A DNA stretch of 64,000 nucleotides from the NCBI RefSeq assembly GCF_009792355.1, contig NZ_CP047045.1, positions 2,568,501 through 2,632,500 of the forward strand, given 5' to 3'. Source of the stretch: Terricaulis silvestris (lineage in GTDB: Bacteria; Pseudomonadota; Alphaproteobacteria; Caulobacterales; Aquidulcibacteraceae). Positions 32,143 to 40,609 of this stretch are shown here, piece by piece. The position numbers were made by a program, and so were the translations under genes. Under the pieces are notes generated by a model. The model was given only the letters and a program-made list of their open reading frames with translations. It did not search any database and had not been told where the DNA came from. Position 1 is the stretch's first letter. Every line of letters starts with the position of its first letter.

Positions 32143-32886
32143 ATGAGCCGGTACGCCGTGAAAACGCGCGCCGACAGTCCAGAGCTGCGCAAAGCGGCGA
32201 TGGCGATCGAACAAGCGGCCTGGGGCGCGCTTGGCTTTTTGAATTTCACGCGGGCGCATTTCCTCCACTACCAGGAGTTGCTGGAGGAGCACGCCGATTG
32301 CCAACTTGTCCTCGTTGATGAGCTGACCGGCTATCCGGTTGCCGTCGGCAACTGCGTGCCGCTGACGTGCGATTTCAACAATCTGCCGCCCGAGGGCTGG
32401 GACTGGATCGTTGAGACCGCCGCGAACGACCGCGCCCGCCCCCGCAACGCACTGGGCGCGCTGGCGATCTCGGTGCCGGGCATTCACCGCAGCAAGGGCT
32501 TGGCGCGGCGCATGATCGACGAATTCCAGGCTCTGGCCGTACGCAAGAGCCTCGACGGCGTCATAGCGCCGGTGCGGCCTTCGGCAAAACATCAACACCC
32601 GTTCATCTCGATCGACGAGTACGTCAGCTGGACCGACGACAAGGGCCGCTTGTTCGATCCTTGGCTGCGCAGCCATGCCGCCGCGGGCGGTCGCATCATC
32701 AAGCCGGCTTCGCGCTCCATGGTAGTCGAAGAACCGGTGGGCTTCTGGGAGATGTGGACCGGTCGTCCATTCGAGCAGAGCGGCGACTATCCGGTCGATG
32801 GCGCGCTTGTGCCGGTTTCGATCGATCTGGATCGCGGTGTTGGGCGCTACGTCGAACCGAACGTCTGGTTCGCTTACGCGGCTTAG
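32143..32886 (+). CDS. GNAT-like acetyltransferase
   Basis: This 247-residue protein has GNAT-type features. The first half ends in strand VLVDELTGYPVAVGNCVPLT. The acetyl-CoA-binding region is ALGALAISVPGIHRSKGLAR followed by RMIDEFQALAVRKSLDGVIA; the R-S-K-G-L-A-R piece stands for the Q/RxxGxG/A loop. The second half (KHQHPFISIDEYVSWTDDKG; DPWLRSHAAAGGRIIKPASR) is an extension I associate with a less-studied GNAT subgroup. Substrate unknown. It sits between two c-di-GMP genes and ends with a TTAG overlap against the gene at 32883. Confidence 0.75.
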   Translation: MSRYAVKTRADSPELRKAAMAIEQAAWGALGFLNFTRAHFLHYQELLEEHADCQLVLVDELTGYPVAVGNCVPLTCDFNNLPPEGWDWIVETAANDRARPRNALGALAISVPGIHRSKGLARRMIDEFQALAVRKSLDGVIAPVRPSAKHQHPFISIDEYVSWTDDKGRLFDPWLRSHAAAGGRIIKPASRSMVVEEPVGFWEMWTGRPFEQSGDYPVDGALVPVSIDLDRGVGRYVEPNVWFAYAA

Positions 32887-34709
32887 CCCGTCGCGCGCAC
32901 TTCCATGTCGCCGTAGTGCGGGAATTCGATGGCGGCGCCGAACAGGTAGCCCTGCGCCAGCTGGCAGCCCATGGCGCGCAACGCCTCGGCAGTCGCTTCG
33001 TCTTCGACGCCTTCGGCGGTGACCTCGAGGCCGAGCGCTTTGCCGAGGCCAACAAGCGCGCCGACGATGGTGGCGTTCTCGCGATCGGCGGTCATCGTGG
33101 AGACGAACGAGCGGTCGATCTTCAGTTTGTCGATCGGCAACGCGCGCAGCAGGAACAGTGACGAATAGCCGGTGCCGAAATCGTCGAGTGCGATTTTCAC
33201 GCCCTGGTTCTTCAACGACATCAGCGCCAATTTCGCGCGCTGGATATCGCCGATCATGGCGCTTTCGGTGACTTCGATTTCGAGCCGTTGCGCCGGGAAT
33301 CCGGTTTCGCGCAATGTGCGCAAAACTTTCTCGGGGAACCACTGATCGCGCACTTGGCTGGGCGATATGTTCACGGCCAGCATGAAGTTGCCCGGCGCTT
33401 CGAGCGCCTTGGAGCAAGCTTGAGCCAGCAGCGCCCAGAACATGGCGTCAACCAGGCCCGCCTCTTCCGCGACCGGGATGAATTGCGTCGGCGAAATCAT
33501 GCCGCGTTCGCGGTGCGGCCAGCGCGCCAGCACTTCGAAGCCGGCGAGTTCACCAGTGTCGAGACGCAGCACCGGCTGAAAATACGGCACGATGTCGCCA
33601 CTCGGGATCGCGGTGCGCAATTCTGTTTCGAGCGCGGCCTTGGACTTCAGTTCTTCGTCGATGGATGAATCGAAGAACTTGTAGGCGCCACGATCTTCCT
33701 TGGCGCGCAGCATGGCGGCGTCGCCGCGTTGCAGCAGATCAGCGGCGCTGCGGCCGTCTTCCGGGCAAAGCGAAATACCGATCGACGCGCCAACGGTAAG
33801 TTTCAGGCCGTTGACGAGGATCGGCGCGGAAAGCTCGTGCAAGATGCGCCGCGCCGCAGCTGCAACGCCTTCGCGGCCGCCTGGCCCTTCGAGCAGTACA
33901 GCGAACTCGTCGCCGCCGAGGCGGGCGGCGAAGCTATCGTCGCGCAAGCAATTCGAGAGCCGCGTGGCGATGACTTGCAAGAGCTGGTCGCCGATGGCGT
34001 GGCCGTGGACGTCGTTGATCGGTTTGAAGCGGTCAAGGTCGACGAACAGCAGCGAGAACGCGATTGCCTCTTCGCCAACCAGCGACAGGCGCCGGTCGAG
34101 ATCTTCCAGAAAATGGCGGCGGTTGGCGAGGCCGGTCAGTGGATCGTGGCGGGCCAACGATTGGGCGCGCGCTTCGGCGGCTTCGCGTTCGCTGATTTCG
34201 GCCCACAGCGTTTCGTTGACGCTGCGCAGGTCCTGGGTGCGCTCTTCAACGGTGCGTTCCAGATCGTTGCGGATGGCGTCGAGATCGAGGACGGCCTGGC
34301 GGCGGTCGAGCTGAGCCTTTACGCGCGCGGTGAGCACGCGGAGGTCGATCGGTTTCGGGATGTAGTCATTGGCGCCGGCTTCCAGCGCGGTGGAGACGAT
34401 ATCGCCGTCATCCAAGGCCGTGACAACGATGACCGGCACGTGCTCGGCGTCGTGGCGGGCGCGGATGCCGATCAATGCATCGTGGCCCGAGCGCTCGGGC
34501 ATCATCCAATCGAGCAGAACGAGTTCGATGTTTTCGTTGGCGATGACGTCTTCGATGTCGATGGCGCTCTCGCGCAACACGACTTCGTAGCCGCGACGCT
34601 CCAGGCGGCGGCCCAGCATGTCGCGGTTCTGCGACTGGTCATCGACCAGCAGAATACGTCCAAGGCGCGTCGATGCGGACGCGCCATCATCGCCTTGCGC
34701 CGGAGACAT
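32883..34709 (-). CDS. Response regulator with GGDEF and EAL output
   Basis: This 608-residue cytoplasmic protein uses ATG 34709 (MSPAQGDDG), which has AGGTGG upstream; GTG 34718 is an alternative. The receiver domain (~15-135) has phospho-Asp in LVLLDWMMP, Thr in VVTALD and Lys in PKPID. A coiled coil follows, then GGDEF (RLGGDEFAVLL). The I-site reads RDDS, so feedback inhibition is doubtful. The EAL domain has FEVLARW (EVL), NISPSQV, EVTESAMI, LDDFGTGYSS, KIDRSF and EGVED: catalytically complete. It is 132 bp downstream of the lone receiver gene and is likely the output of that phosphorelay. Confidence 0.93.
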   Translation of the reverse strand: MSPAQGDDGASASTRLGRILLVDDQSQNRDMLGRRLERRGYEVVLRESAIDIEDVIANENIELVLLDWMMPERSGHDALIGIRARHDAEHVPVIVVTALDDGDIVSTALEAGANDYIPKPIDLRVLTARVKAQLDRRQAVLDLDAIRNDLERTVEERTQDLRSVNETLWAEISEREAAEARAQSLARHDPLTGLANRRHFLEDLDRRLSLVGEEAIAFSLLFVDLDRFKPINDVHGHAIGDQLLQVIATRLSNCLRDDSFAARLGGDEFAVLLEGPGGREGVAAAARRILHELSAPILVNGLKLTVGASIGISLCPEDGRSAADLLQRGDAAMLRAKEDRGAYKFFDSSIDEELKSKAALETELRTAIPSGDIVPYFQPVLRLDTGELAGFEVLARWPHRERGMISPTQFIPVAEEAGLVDAMFWALLAQACSKALEAPGNFMLAVNISPSQVRDQWFPEKVLRTLRETGFPAQRLEIEVTESAMIGDIQRAKLALMSLKNQGVKIALDDFGTGYSSLFLLRALPIDKLKIDRSFVSTMTADRENATIVGALVGLGKALGLEVTAEGVEDEATAEALRAMGCQLAQGYLFGAAIEFPHYGDMEVRATG

Positions 34710-34820
34710 TCGCCCCACCTGCTTCCCTAAATCGGGACCACACCAAGGGACGAGATTACAATGCTTAGGTTGAAGGCGCGCTAATACGCGCGCCGACGAT
34801 CACTTATTTGCGATACAGTT

Positions 34821-34836
34821 TTTGCTAACCTTAGCG
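34821..34836. promoter_or_regulatory. TTTGCTAACC motif with GCTAA-CC-TTAGC palindrome
   Basis: The motif TTTGCTAACCTTAGCG lies about 110 bp upstream of the receiver-GGDEF-EAL start. Its first ten bases are identical to 31946-31955 upstream of the other GGDEF-EAL gene, at a similar distance and orientation. A palindrome GCTAA-CC-TTAGC is embedded in it. Suggests a common regulator of both genes; inferred only from this pair. Confidence 0.45.
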
Positions 34837-34850
34837 CGCGTTAACCACGT

Positions 34851-35228
34851 TTAGACATTGCGGTTGGCGACGGGCGCGTGCTTTTCGATCAGCGCGATCA
34901 AACCGGCGAAATCCACGGGCTTGGTAGCGAAGTCATCGCACCCCGCTTCCATGCATTCCCGGCGCGCGCTCTCCATCGCGTGCGCGGTGAGCGCCACGAT
35001 CTTCACGGCGCTCGTGTCCGGCGTCTGGCGCAGCATCTTGGTGGCCTCGATGCCCGACATCACCGGCATGGAGATATCCATCAGGATCAGATCCGGCAGA
35101 CTCTCCTTGGCCATATCGACAGCCTCCGCGCCGTTTTCGGCGCAGCGCACTTCGTAGCCGCGGCGTTCGAGTCGGCGAGTCAACATCTCTCGGTTGTCCG
35201 GATGATCTTCAGCGATGAGTATGCGCAT
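34851..35228 (-). CDS. Single-domain response regulator
   Basis: This 125-residue receiver has no output domain (DivK/CheY-like). The acidic pocket is AEDH, phospho-Asp is in LILMDISMPVMSG, Thr in IVALTAHA, and Lys in ATKPVD. Its sequence DNREMLTRRLERRGYEV closely matches QNRDMLGRRLERRGYEV of the receiver domain at 32883-34709, so the two probably arose by duplication. It lies 12 bp downstream of the hybrid kinase and is likely its direct partner or a phosphate shuttle. Confidence 0.92.
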   Translation of the reverse strand: MRILIAEDHPDNREMLTRRLERRGYEVRCAENGAEAVDMAKESLPDLILMDISMPVMSGIEATKMLRQTPDTSAVKIVALTAHAMESARRECMEAGCDDFATKPVDFAGLIALIEKHAPVANRNV

Positions 35229-35240
35229 TGTTTATGCCTT

Positions 35241-37964
35241 TCACGCCGTCTTCGTTCGAGTTGCGATCACCGGCGCAATTGCCGGCTTGGAAAGTTCAGG
35301 TGCGCGCGCGAGGCGCAATGCTGCCGCAGCCAATACATCACGATCGGCCGGCTTGACCAGATGTTCGCACGCCCCCGCGGCTAACGCGCGTTTACGATTA
35401 TCGTCGATTGAATGAACAAGGACGGGGATGTCGCCGGTATCGCCGGTGAGCAGAACCGTCAGGACGTCCCAACCGGTGACGTCCGGCAGATTGATGTCAA
35501 GCACGATGAGGCTGGGGCGCAGCGTGCGCGCGAGCGCGATGCCCTCTTCGCCGGTGATGGCGGCTTTAACCTTGAAGCCAAGACGCGTCAGTGAGCGCGC
35601 GGCGAGATCGCGCGCGCTTTCTTCGTCGTCGATCAAAAGCACGATGCGTTCGCGACCTTGACCGGCGACAGCGCTCGACTCAATACGCGCGGCTGGCGCC
35701 GGCAACGATTGGAGAGCGGTCGGGAAGCGCAACGTGAACGTTGAGCCCTTGCCCTGAACGCTCTTCACCGCGACATCGCCACCGAGGAGCTGCATCATGC
35801 GACGCGTCAGCGCGAGACCGAGGCCGGTGCCGCCGTAGCGGCGCGCCGTGAGCGCGTCAGCTTGAACGAAAGCGTTGAAGAGGCGCGAGACCTGGTCTTC
35901 GCTCATGCCGATCCCGGTATCGGCAACGGCGATCTCCACCCATTCGCCTTCGCGGCGCGCCGTGACGGTGATAGCGCCGTCGCGCGTGAACTTCGCGGCG
36001 TTGGAGAGAAGATTGAGCAGGCACTGATTGAGCTTGAAGGGATCGCTCACGCCCTCGCCGACGTCCGGCGCGATGTCGAGTTTGAGCGCGCTGCCGTTCT
36101 TTTCGATGCTTGGCCGCACCGTCGCGGCTGCTTCCTTAATCACTGAAGCGATTGCGAACTCAGACGCGACCACATCCATGCGGCCGGCCTCGATCTTGGA
36201 CAGGTCGAGAATTTCGTTGATCAGATGCAGCAATTGGCGCGCGGCGCTCAAGACGCGATCGATGTCCGCGATATCCGTGGCGCGCTCGTCCGCCTCGGCT
36301 TCTTCGCGCAGAATTTCGGAGTAGCCGATAATGGCGTTCAGCGGCGTGCGGAGTTCGTGGCTCATCGAAGTGAGGAACTGCGACTTTGAGACGTTGGCGG
36401 CGTCAGCGGCCTCGCGCGCGGCGCGCAGGCTGGCCATCGTCTGCGCCAGCACGGAATCGCGCGTGTTCATCTCTTCCATCAGGCCGGCGAGGTGATCGTA
36501 CATGTCGGCGACGCTGATATCGGCTTCGGCGATCGAGGTTTCGCGCTCGGGGATGACATCGCCGACGTCTTCGAACAGTGCGCGTTTGTCGCGCAACGCA
36601 GCCTCGGCGCGCTGCATGGCGGCGATGAAGGCGGCCTCCTGTGCTTTGCGGTCGGTGATGTCCTTCGACATCACGACGAACTTGCGCACGCTTCCGGAAC
36701 GGCCAAGCACGCGACGCGCGTAACTCTCGACCCAGGCGACGGAGCCATCCACACGCATGACGCGGTGTTCGACGCTGTGGCTTTCGCCGGCCGCGATCTC
36801 CGTGAAGTACGCTGCGAGCATGTCGCGATCGTCGTTGTGGATGACGCTGGTGGTGTTGATGTCGAACTGTTCGAACGTGAACCCTTCCGGGCCGAAGATC
36901 GCGGTGTGATCGCCGTACCAGTGGATCTGCTGCTCTTTGTAGTCGACTTCCCAAACCACACTGCGGCCTGCGTCGAGCGCCATGCGGAGGCGATCCTCAT
37001 TGGCGACGACAGCCTTGCGCGCTTCGACAAGCGAGGTGATGTCACGGCCCGCGGCAAAGACGCCGCAGATCTCGCCGGTCTGGTCGCGCCACGGGCGCGT
37101 TTCCCAATCGAAGTAGTGACGCCCGGTGGGGAGAATGATCTCGTCTTCCGGATGGCGCACACCCTCGCCACGCAGCGCGGATTCGAACGCGGCGCGCCAG
37201 CGTTCGCGCGGCATCGGCACGATATCTTCGAACGTAAGACCGCGCACGTCGTCGCGGCCGAGGTTCTTGAGCAAGCCGTCGCTTGCCGCGATGATGCAAT
37301 CGTTGCGATCCATCAGCAGGACCGCGACGCCTTCTGTTTCGAGCAGCAAGTTCGCTAGCGTCTGTTGTGGCGAGAGAGCGAGCGTTGCAGTGCGCAGAGC
37401 GCGCTCTGCTTCACTGGCGCTTACACGCGCAAGCGTCACGTAAGCCATCAGCGCGCCACCGCCAATCGCGGCGATGACGGCGATATCCCAATCCGGACGG
37501 CTCGCCATGGCTGCGATCAAAAACGGGGAGACCAGCAGAGAGAGCGCAGGCGGCGCGGCGCCCGCGAGAGCAATCGGCCATGCGCCGGAAACGCCAGGGC
37601 TGAAATGACGGACAACGCCCGCGACCCACAGCAACATCGCAGCGGCGGCGCCGGCAGCTTCACCGTGGAGCCAAAGTGCGATGGGCAACGTGGCGTAAAA
37701 CGCGGAACTCACGAACGACCACGCCGACAACGCGGTGATCGCACGGCCTTCGATCTTCACATCCGCGCTGTCGAGGCGGCGATAGAGTTCGGTATCGAGC
37801 ACCAGCAGCAGCGACATCGCCGCCGCCCAGCCGACCGGCCCTGCCCCGCCCATGATCGCCGCGGCGATGCCGCCGGTCAGGATCACCAGCGCGACGGACG
37901 CCGGCATCTCGCGGCGGCGCGTTTCGGCCGCGCTGGCGAGCGCCGTAGGCGGTCTGTTGAACAT
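35241..37964 (-). CDS. Hybrid sensor histidine kinase (7TM-like, PAS, HK, receiver)
   Basis: This 907-residue hybrid kinase has an N-terminal membrane part with about six helices (~20-190). Two PAS domains follow (~205-320; ~335-455, with PAC tails such as VFAAGRDITSLVEARKAV). A coiled coil leads to HisKA with phospho-His in SMSHELRTPLNAIIGYSE and HATPase with NLLSNAAKF, DTGIGM and GGTGLGLAL. A C-terminal receiver has LLIDDEE, phospho-Asp VLDINLP and Lys in LVKPAD. No HPt is fused; the free HPt at 22415-22729 might supply it. The lone receiver and the receiver-GGDEF-EAL gene follow on the same strand. Confidence 0.93.
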   Translation of the reverse strand: MFNRPPTALASAAETRRREMPASVALVILTGGIAAAIMGGAGPVGWAAAMSLLLVLDTELYRRLDSADVKIEGRAITALSAWSFVSSAFYATLPIALWLHGEAAGAAAAMLLWVAGVVRHFSPGVSGAWPIALAGAAPPALSLLVSPFLIAAMASRPDWDIAVIAAIGGGALMAYVTLARVSASEAERALRTATLALSPQQTLANLLLETEGVAVLLMDRNDCIIAASDGLLKNLGRDDVRGLTFEDIVPMPRERWRAAFESALRGEGVRHPEDEIILPTGRHYFDWETRPWRDQTGEICGVFAAGRDITSLVEARKAVVANEDRLRMALDAGRSVVWEVDYKEQQIHWYGDHTAIFGPEGFTFEQFDINTTSVIHNDDRDMLAAYFTEIAAGESHSVEHRVMRVDGSVAWVESYARRVLGRSGSVRKFVVMSKDITDRKAQEAAFIAAMQRAEAALRDKRALFEDVGDVIPERETSIAEADISVADMYDHLAGLMEEMNTRDSVLAQTMASLRAAREAADAANVSKSQFLTSMSHELRTPLNAIIGYSEILREEAEADERATDIADIDRVLSAARQLLHLINEILDLSKIEAGRMDVVASEFAIASVIKEAAATVRPSIEKNGSALKLDIAPDVGEGVSDPFKLNQCLLNLLSNAAKFTRDGAITVTARREGEWVEIAVADTGIGMSEDQVSRLFNAFVQADALTARRYGGTGLGLALTRRMMQLLGGDVAVKSVQGKGSTFTLRFPTALQSLPAPAARIESSAVAGQGRERIVLLIDDEESARDLAARSLTRLGFKVKAAITGEEGIALARTLRPSLIVLDINLPDVTGWDVLTVLLTGDTGDIPVLVHSIDDNRKRALAAGACEHLVKPADRDVLAAAALRLARAPELSKPAIAPVIATRTKTA

Positions 37965-38033
37965 AAAAGGCCCTGCGCAGCTGACGTCGGGGCGACGCTG
38001 CCAGGGTTCGGGTAAATTTCGCTTAAACCTGCG

Positions 38034-38384
38034 TCAGGCGCGATGGACGGCGATGATTACGACGTTGGCCAGGAAGCAGAGGGCCGAGAAGGCGAAGAGC
38101 CAAGGGAAGCCACGGCGATGCGTGCCGCGACGAGCCACAAACTCGAGGTATCCCCCTGCCGCCACAAGCGAGGCTGACAAGGCCAAGATCCACAGCTCGT
38201 GGGCGTGCAGGAACCGGTGAAATTCCGTAACAAAACCAGAGAGAAGCGTAAATCCGGAGGTCGCGCCGGCGGCGACAGCGATCATTAGCAGCGCAGGCAG
38301 GCCACAACACAACGCGTGCATGCCCACGACGGCGGCGTGGGCCAGGTGGGCCTGTCGCGGCGCCTGATTGTTATGTTGTAACAT
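38034..38384 (-). CDS. Small membrane protein, MerC-like
   Basis: This 116-residue protein starts at ATG 38384 (MLQHNNQAPRQAHLAHAAVV). It has about four helices and a Cys-Cys pair in the first (MHALCCGLPALLMIAVAAGA), which recalls the metal-binding CC of MerC and MerT proteins. His residues are common (FHRFLHAHELWILALSASLV). A transport or metal role is conceivable, but no mer or other metal genes are near, so the label is only structural. It ends 69 bp before the hybrid kinase on the same strand. The longer open frame to 38918 is a shadow. Confidence 0.6.
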   Translation of the reverse strand: MLQHNNQAPRQAHLAHAAVVGMHALCCGLPALLMIAVAAGATSGFTLLSGFVTEFHRFLHAHELWILALSASLVAAGGYLEFVARRGTHRRGFPWLFAFSALCFLANVVIIAVHRA

Positions 38385-38530
38385 TACGCTGTAATTAGCG
38401 CTCTGAGCGCCTGCGATCAAGCCGAGGCTCGGTGTGTGGCGGCGAATTCGGCGCAACAAACCGCAGGCGCCGCTTGTCGTCGGAACAACGCGGGCGCACA
38501 TACGCGACGCTGCTTTGAGGGAGGCAGGAC

Positions 38531-38659
38531 ATGCTGGCAGTCCTGATTTTGATCCGCGATGTGCTGGTGGCGGCGGCCCTGGCCTGGGTCGGCGTGAGCC
38601 TTGAGGCGCGCGAAGCGCCGTCTTGCGCGACGGCAACCTGCGAGCAGCCGAGCGAGTAA
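38531..38659 (+). CDS. 42-residue membrane microprotein
   Basis: This short gene starts at ATG 38531 with GGAGG (in GAGGGAGGCAGGAC) directly upstream. It reads MLAVLILIRDVLVAAALAWV, then GVSLEAREAPSCATATCEQ, PSE. A single hydrophobic helix at the N-terminus is followed by a short tail with two Cys. The ribosome site is stronger than for many genes here, and the gene is in a 385-bp gap between MerC-like (minus) and the coiled-coil gene at 38770 (plus). No family recognised. Confidence 0.55.
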   Translation: MLAVLILIRDVLVAAALAWVGVSLEAREAPSCATATCEQPSE

Positions 38660-38769
38660 CCAACTCGCGTAACTGCCGTTCGCCCTTGAATGGCCTCACT
38701 TCTTTCGTTTCCGTTGATGCTCGGCGCGTGCGATGACGCGCGCGCCTCCGTTGGTGGGAATTTCTCCGA

Positions 38770-40443
38770 ATGACGACGCCTGCCCCAAACGCCGAACGCC
38801 CCCGCGACCCGGGTGCCCTGCTTGGGCTGCTGGCGCTCATCGTGGGTGGCGTCTGGATCGTCGGCGGACTGGCCGCAACGGTGGCGCTTTTGGGTATGGA
38901 GCGAGTCCAAGCGCTCACCGGCGTAGAGATCGCTGCCTTGGCGGCCGCTCTCTTCCTGCCTGCGATGATGGCTTGGTTTTCGGGGCTGGCAGCGCGGGAT
39001 AGCGCCCGCGCACGGGCCGAGGCGAGCAGGCTTGCGGACGCCGCCGACCGGTTGATGAATCCCGAACGCAGCGCCGAGGATGCTGCGCGTCAACTCGCAA
39101 TAACGGTGCGCGGTGAGATCACGACGTTGGATCGCGCACTGGAAGCGACGCTGGCGCGGCTGAAGGAAGTCGAAGGCCGGATCGCGCAGCAATCCGATGC
39201 GGTCGACAATATGGGCGACCGCGCCAAGGCCGGCGCTAACCAGATGATCTCCGGCATGGAGCACGAGCGCACCGAGCTGCTGCGCATCTCCGAAGACCTG
39301 ACACGGCAGGCGCAGACCATCGGCAATAGTATCTCACGGCATACCGGCGCGATCTCCGAAGCGGCGCTGCAAGCCGAAGTGGAAGTGCGCGCGGCGGATC
39401 AGGCGCTTGACCATCGCTTAACCTCGTTCGGCGCGGCCGCCGCGTTGATCACGGACCGCACACAGCACCTCGCTGGCGCGGCGCAAGCGAGCGCGGACTC
39501 GGCGCTCCGTTTGGAGACTGCGCTCTCGAACGCGCTCGATATTTTGACCAAGGCGACAAGTCTGACCGACGCGGCACGGCAATCGGCCGATGCGGCATCG
39601 CTTGCGGCCAACTCCACAGCTGGAGCGATCCGCGACACTACGGTGCGCGCCATTGATGACGCCAAGCGTGCGGCGGACCTGATCCGCGGCGAAGCCGTTA
39701 ACGTTGAACGCGAAGCGTCGATTGCGCTGGAGCGCCTGCGCGAAGCCGCTGAAGAAGCGCGCTCGGCCGCCATCGGCGCGCGCCACGCAGTGGAAGATAT
39801 GCCGTCGCCGGGGACGCCGGCGCGCTCACGGCAGCCGGTGCGCATGCGCGAAGCGCCGGATGCCCCTGGCTACGACACCTCATGGCGCGATCAACCGGAT
39901 TCGATGGAAAGCCGCCCTCTGCCGCGCGTGCGCAGCAGCGAACAACAGCCCTCCCCGTTTGGTGAACGCGGCGACCGTGAACCGCCGCAGGGCGATTGGA
40001 CGTGGCGGCAACTGCTCTCCAATGTCGACGACGGCGGCGCCCAACAGCCGGCGCGTCGCGAGCCGGCGGAAGATCCGGTTGCGCACCTGCGCCGCCAGAT
40101 TTCCGATCCGCGCGCCAATGCGCCGAGTTTGCCGATCGTCGCGGTGATCGAGCAGGCAGGGTTAAAGCTTGACGAGGTGTTTTCACCATCCGGCCTTGAG
40201 CGCATTGCGCAGCGCGCACGTTCCGGCACGCAATCGCGCCGCCGCGCGGTGCGGGATGCGGCGCCGGATGCGTCGCGGAAGCTGGGCGATTACTTCGCGC
40301 GCAATCCGCAAGCTAACCAAGATGCGATGCAATTCCTTCGTCACGAGGGCGGGCGCATTGCTGAACTGATCGGTCGTGGCCGCGCGGCGATGGGCGCGGA
40401 AGCCACGCGTGCGTTCCTGCTGATCGACGCCGCCGCGGGCTAA
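38770..40443 (+). CDS. Membrane-anchored coiled-coil protein (TipN-like layout), copy 1
   Basis: This 557-residue protein has two membrane helices near residues 17-43 and 52-72. A long Ala/Glu/Arg-rich coiled coil runs ~75-345 (RLADAADRLMNPERSAEDAA; DAKRAADLIRGEAVNVEREA). A Pro/Arg-rich linker (~350-450) and a conserved C-terminal domain (~455-557) end in AFLLIDAAAG. The layout recalls the Caulobacter polarity factor TipN; the function is inferred from architecture alone. The next gene (40610-42424) is a paralog with the same layout and matching blocks. Confidence 0.75.
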   Translation: MTTPAPNAERPRDPGALLGLLALIVGGVWIVGGLAATVALLGMERVQALTGVEIAALAAALFLPAMMAWFSGLAARDSARARAEASRLADAADRLMNPERSAEDAARQLAITVRGEITTLDRALEATLARLKEVEGRIAQQSDAVDNMGDRAKAGANQMISGMEHERTELLRISEDLTRQAQTIGNSISRHTGAISEAALQAEVEVRAADQALDHRLTSFGAAAALITDRTQHLAGAAQASADSALRLETALSNALDILTKATSLTDAARQSADAASLAANSTAGAIRDTTVRAIDDAKRAADLIRGEAVNVEREASIALERLREAAEEARSAAIGARHAVEDMPSPGTPARSRQPVRMREAPDAPGYDTSWRDQPDSMESRPLPRVRSSEQQPSPFGERGDREPPQGDWTWRQLLSNVDDGGAQQPARREPAEDPVAHLRRQISDPRANAPSLPIVAVIEQAGLKLDEVFSPSGLERIAQRARSGTQSRRRAVRDAAPDASRKLGDYFARNPQANQDAMQFLRHEGGRIAELIGRGRAAMGAEATRAFLLIDAAAG

Positions 40444-40609
40444 GCGGGACAGCCATTAAAGTTACTTTGAACGCGCGTTGGTGAACCGGCGCGCGTTTTG
40501 CTCCGATTTGGCGCACGCGCTCCGCGCGAACTCCACTCGCTCCGTTGGCATGGCCGTTGCAGCCAGGCGGGTTAACGCCTGTGAACCCGGGCGCTCGGGA
40601 GTTTGCGCA

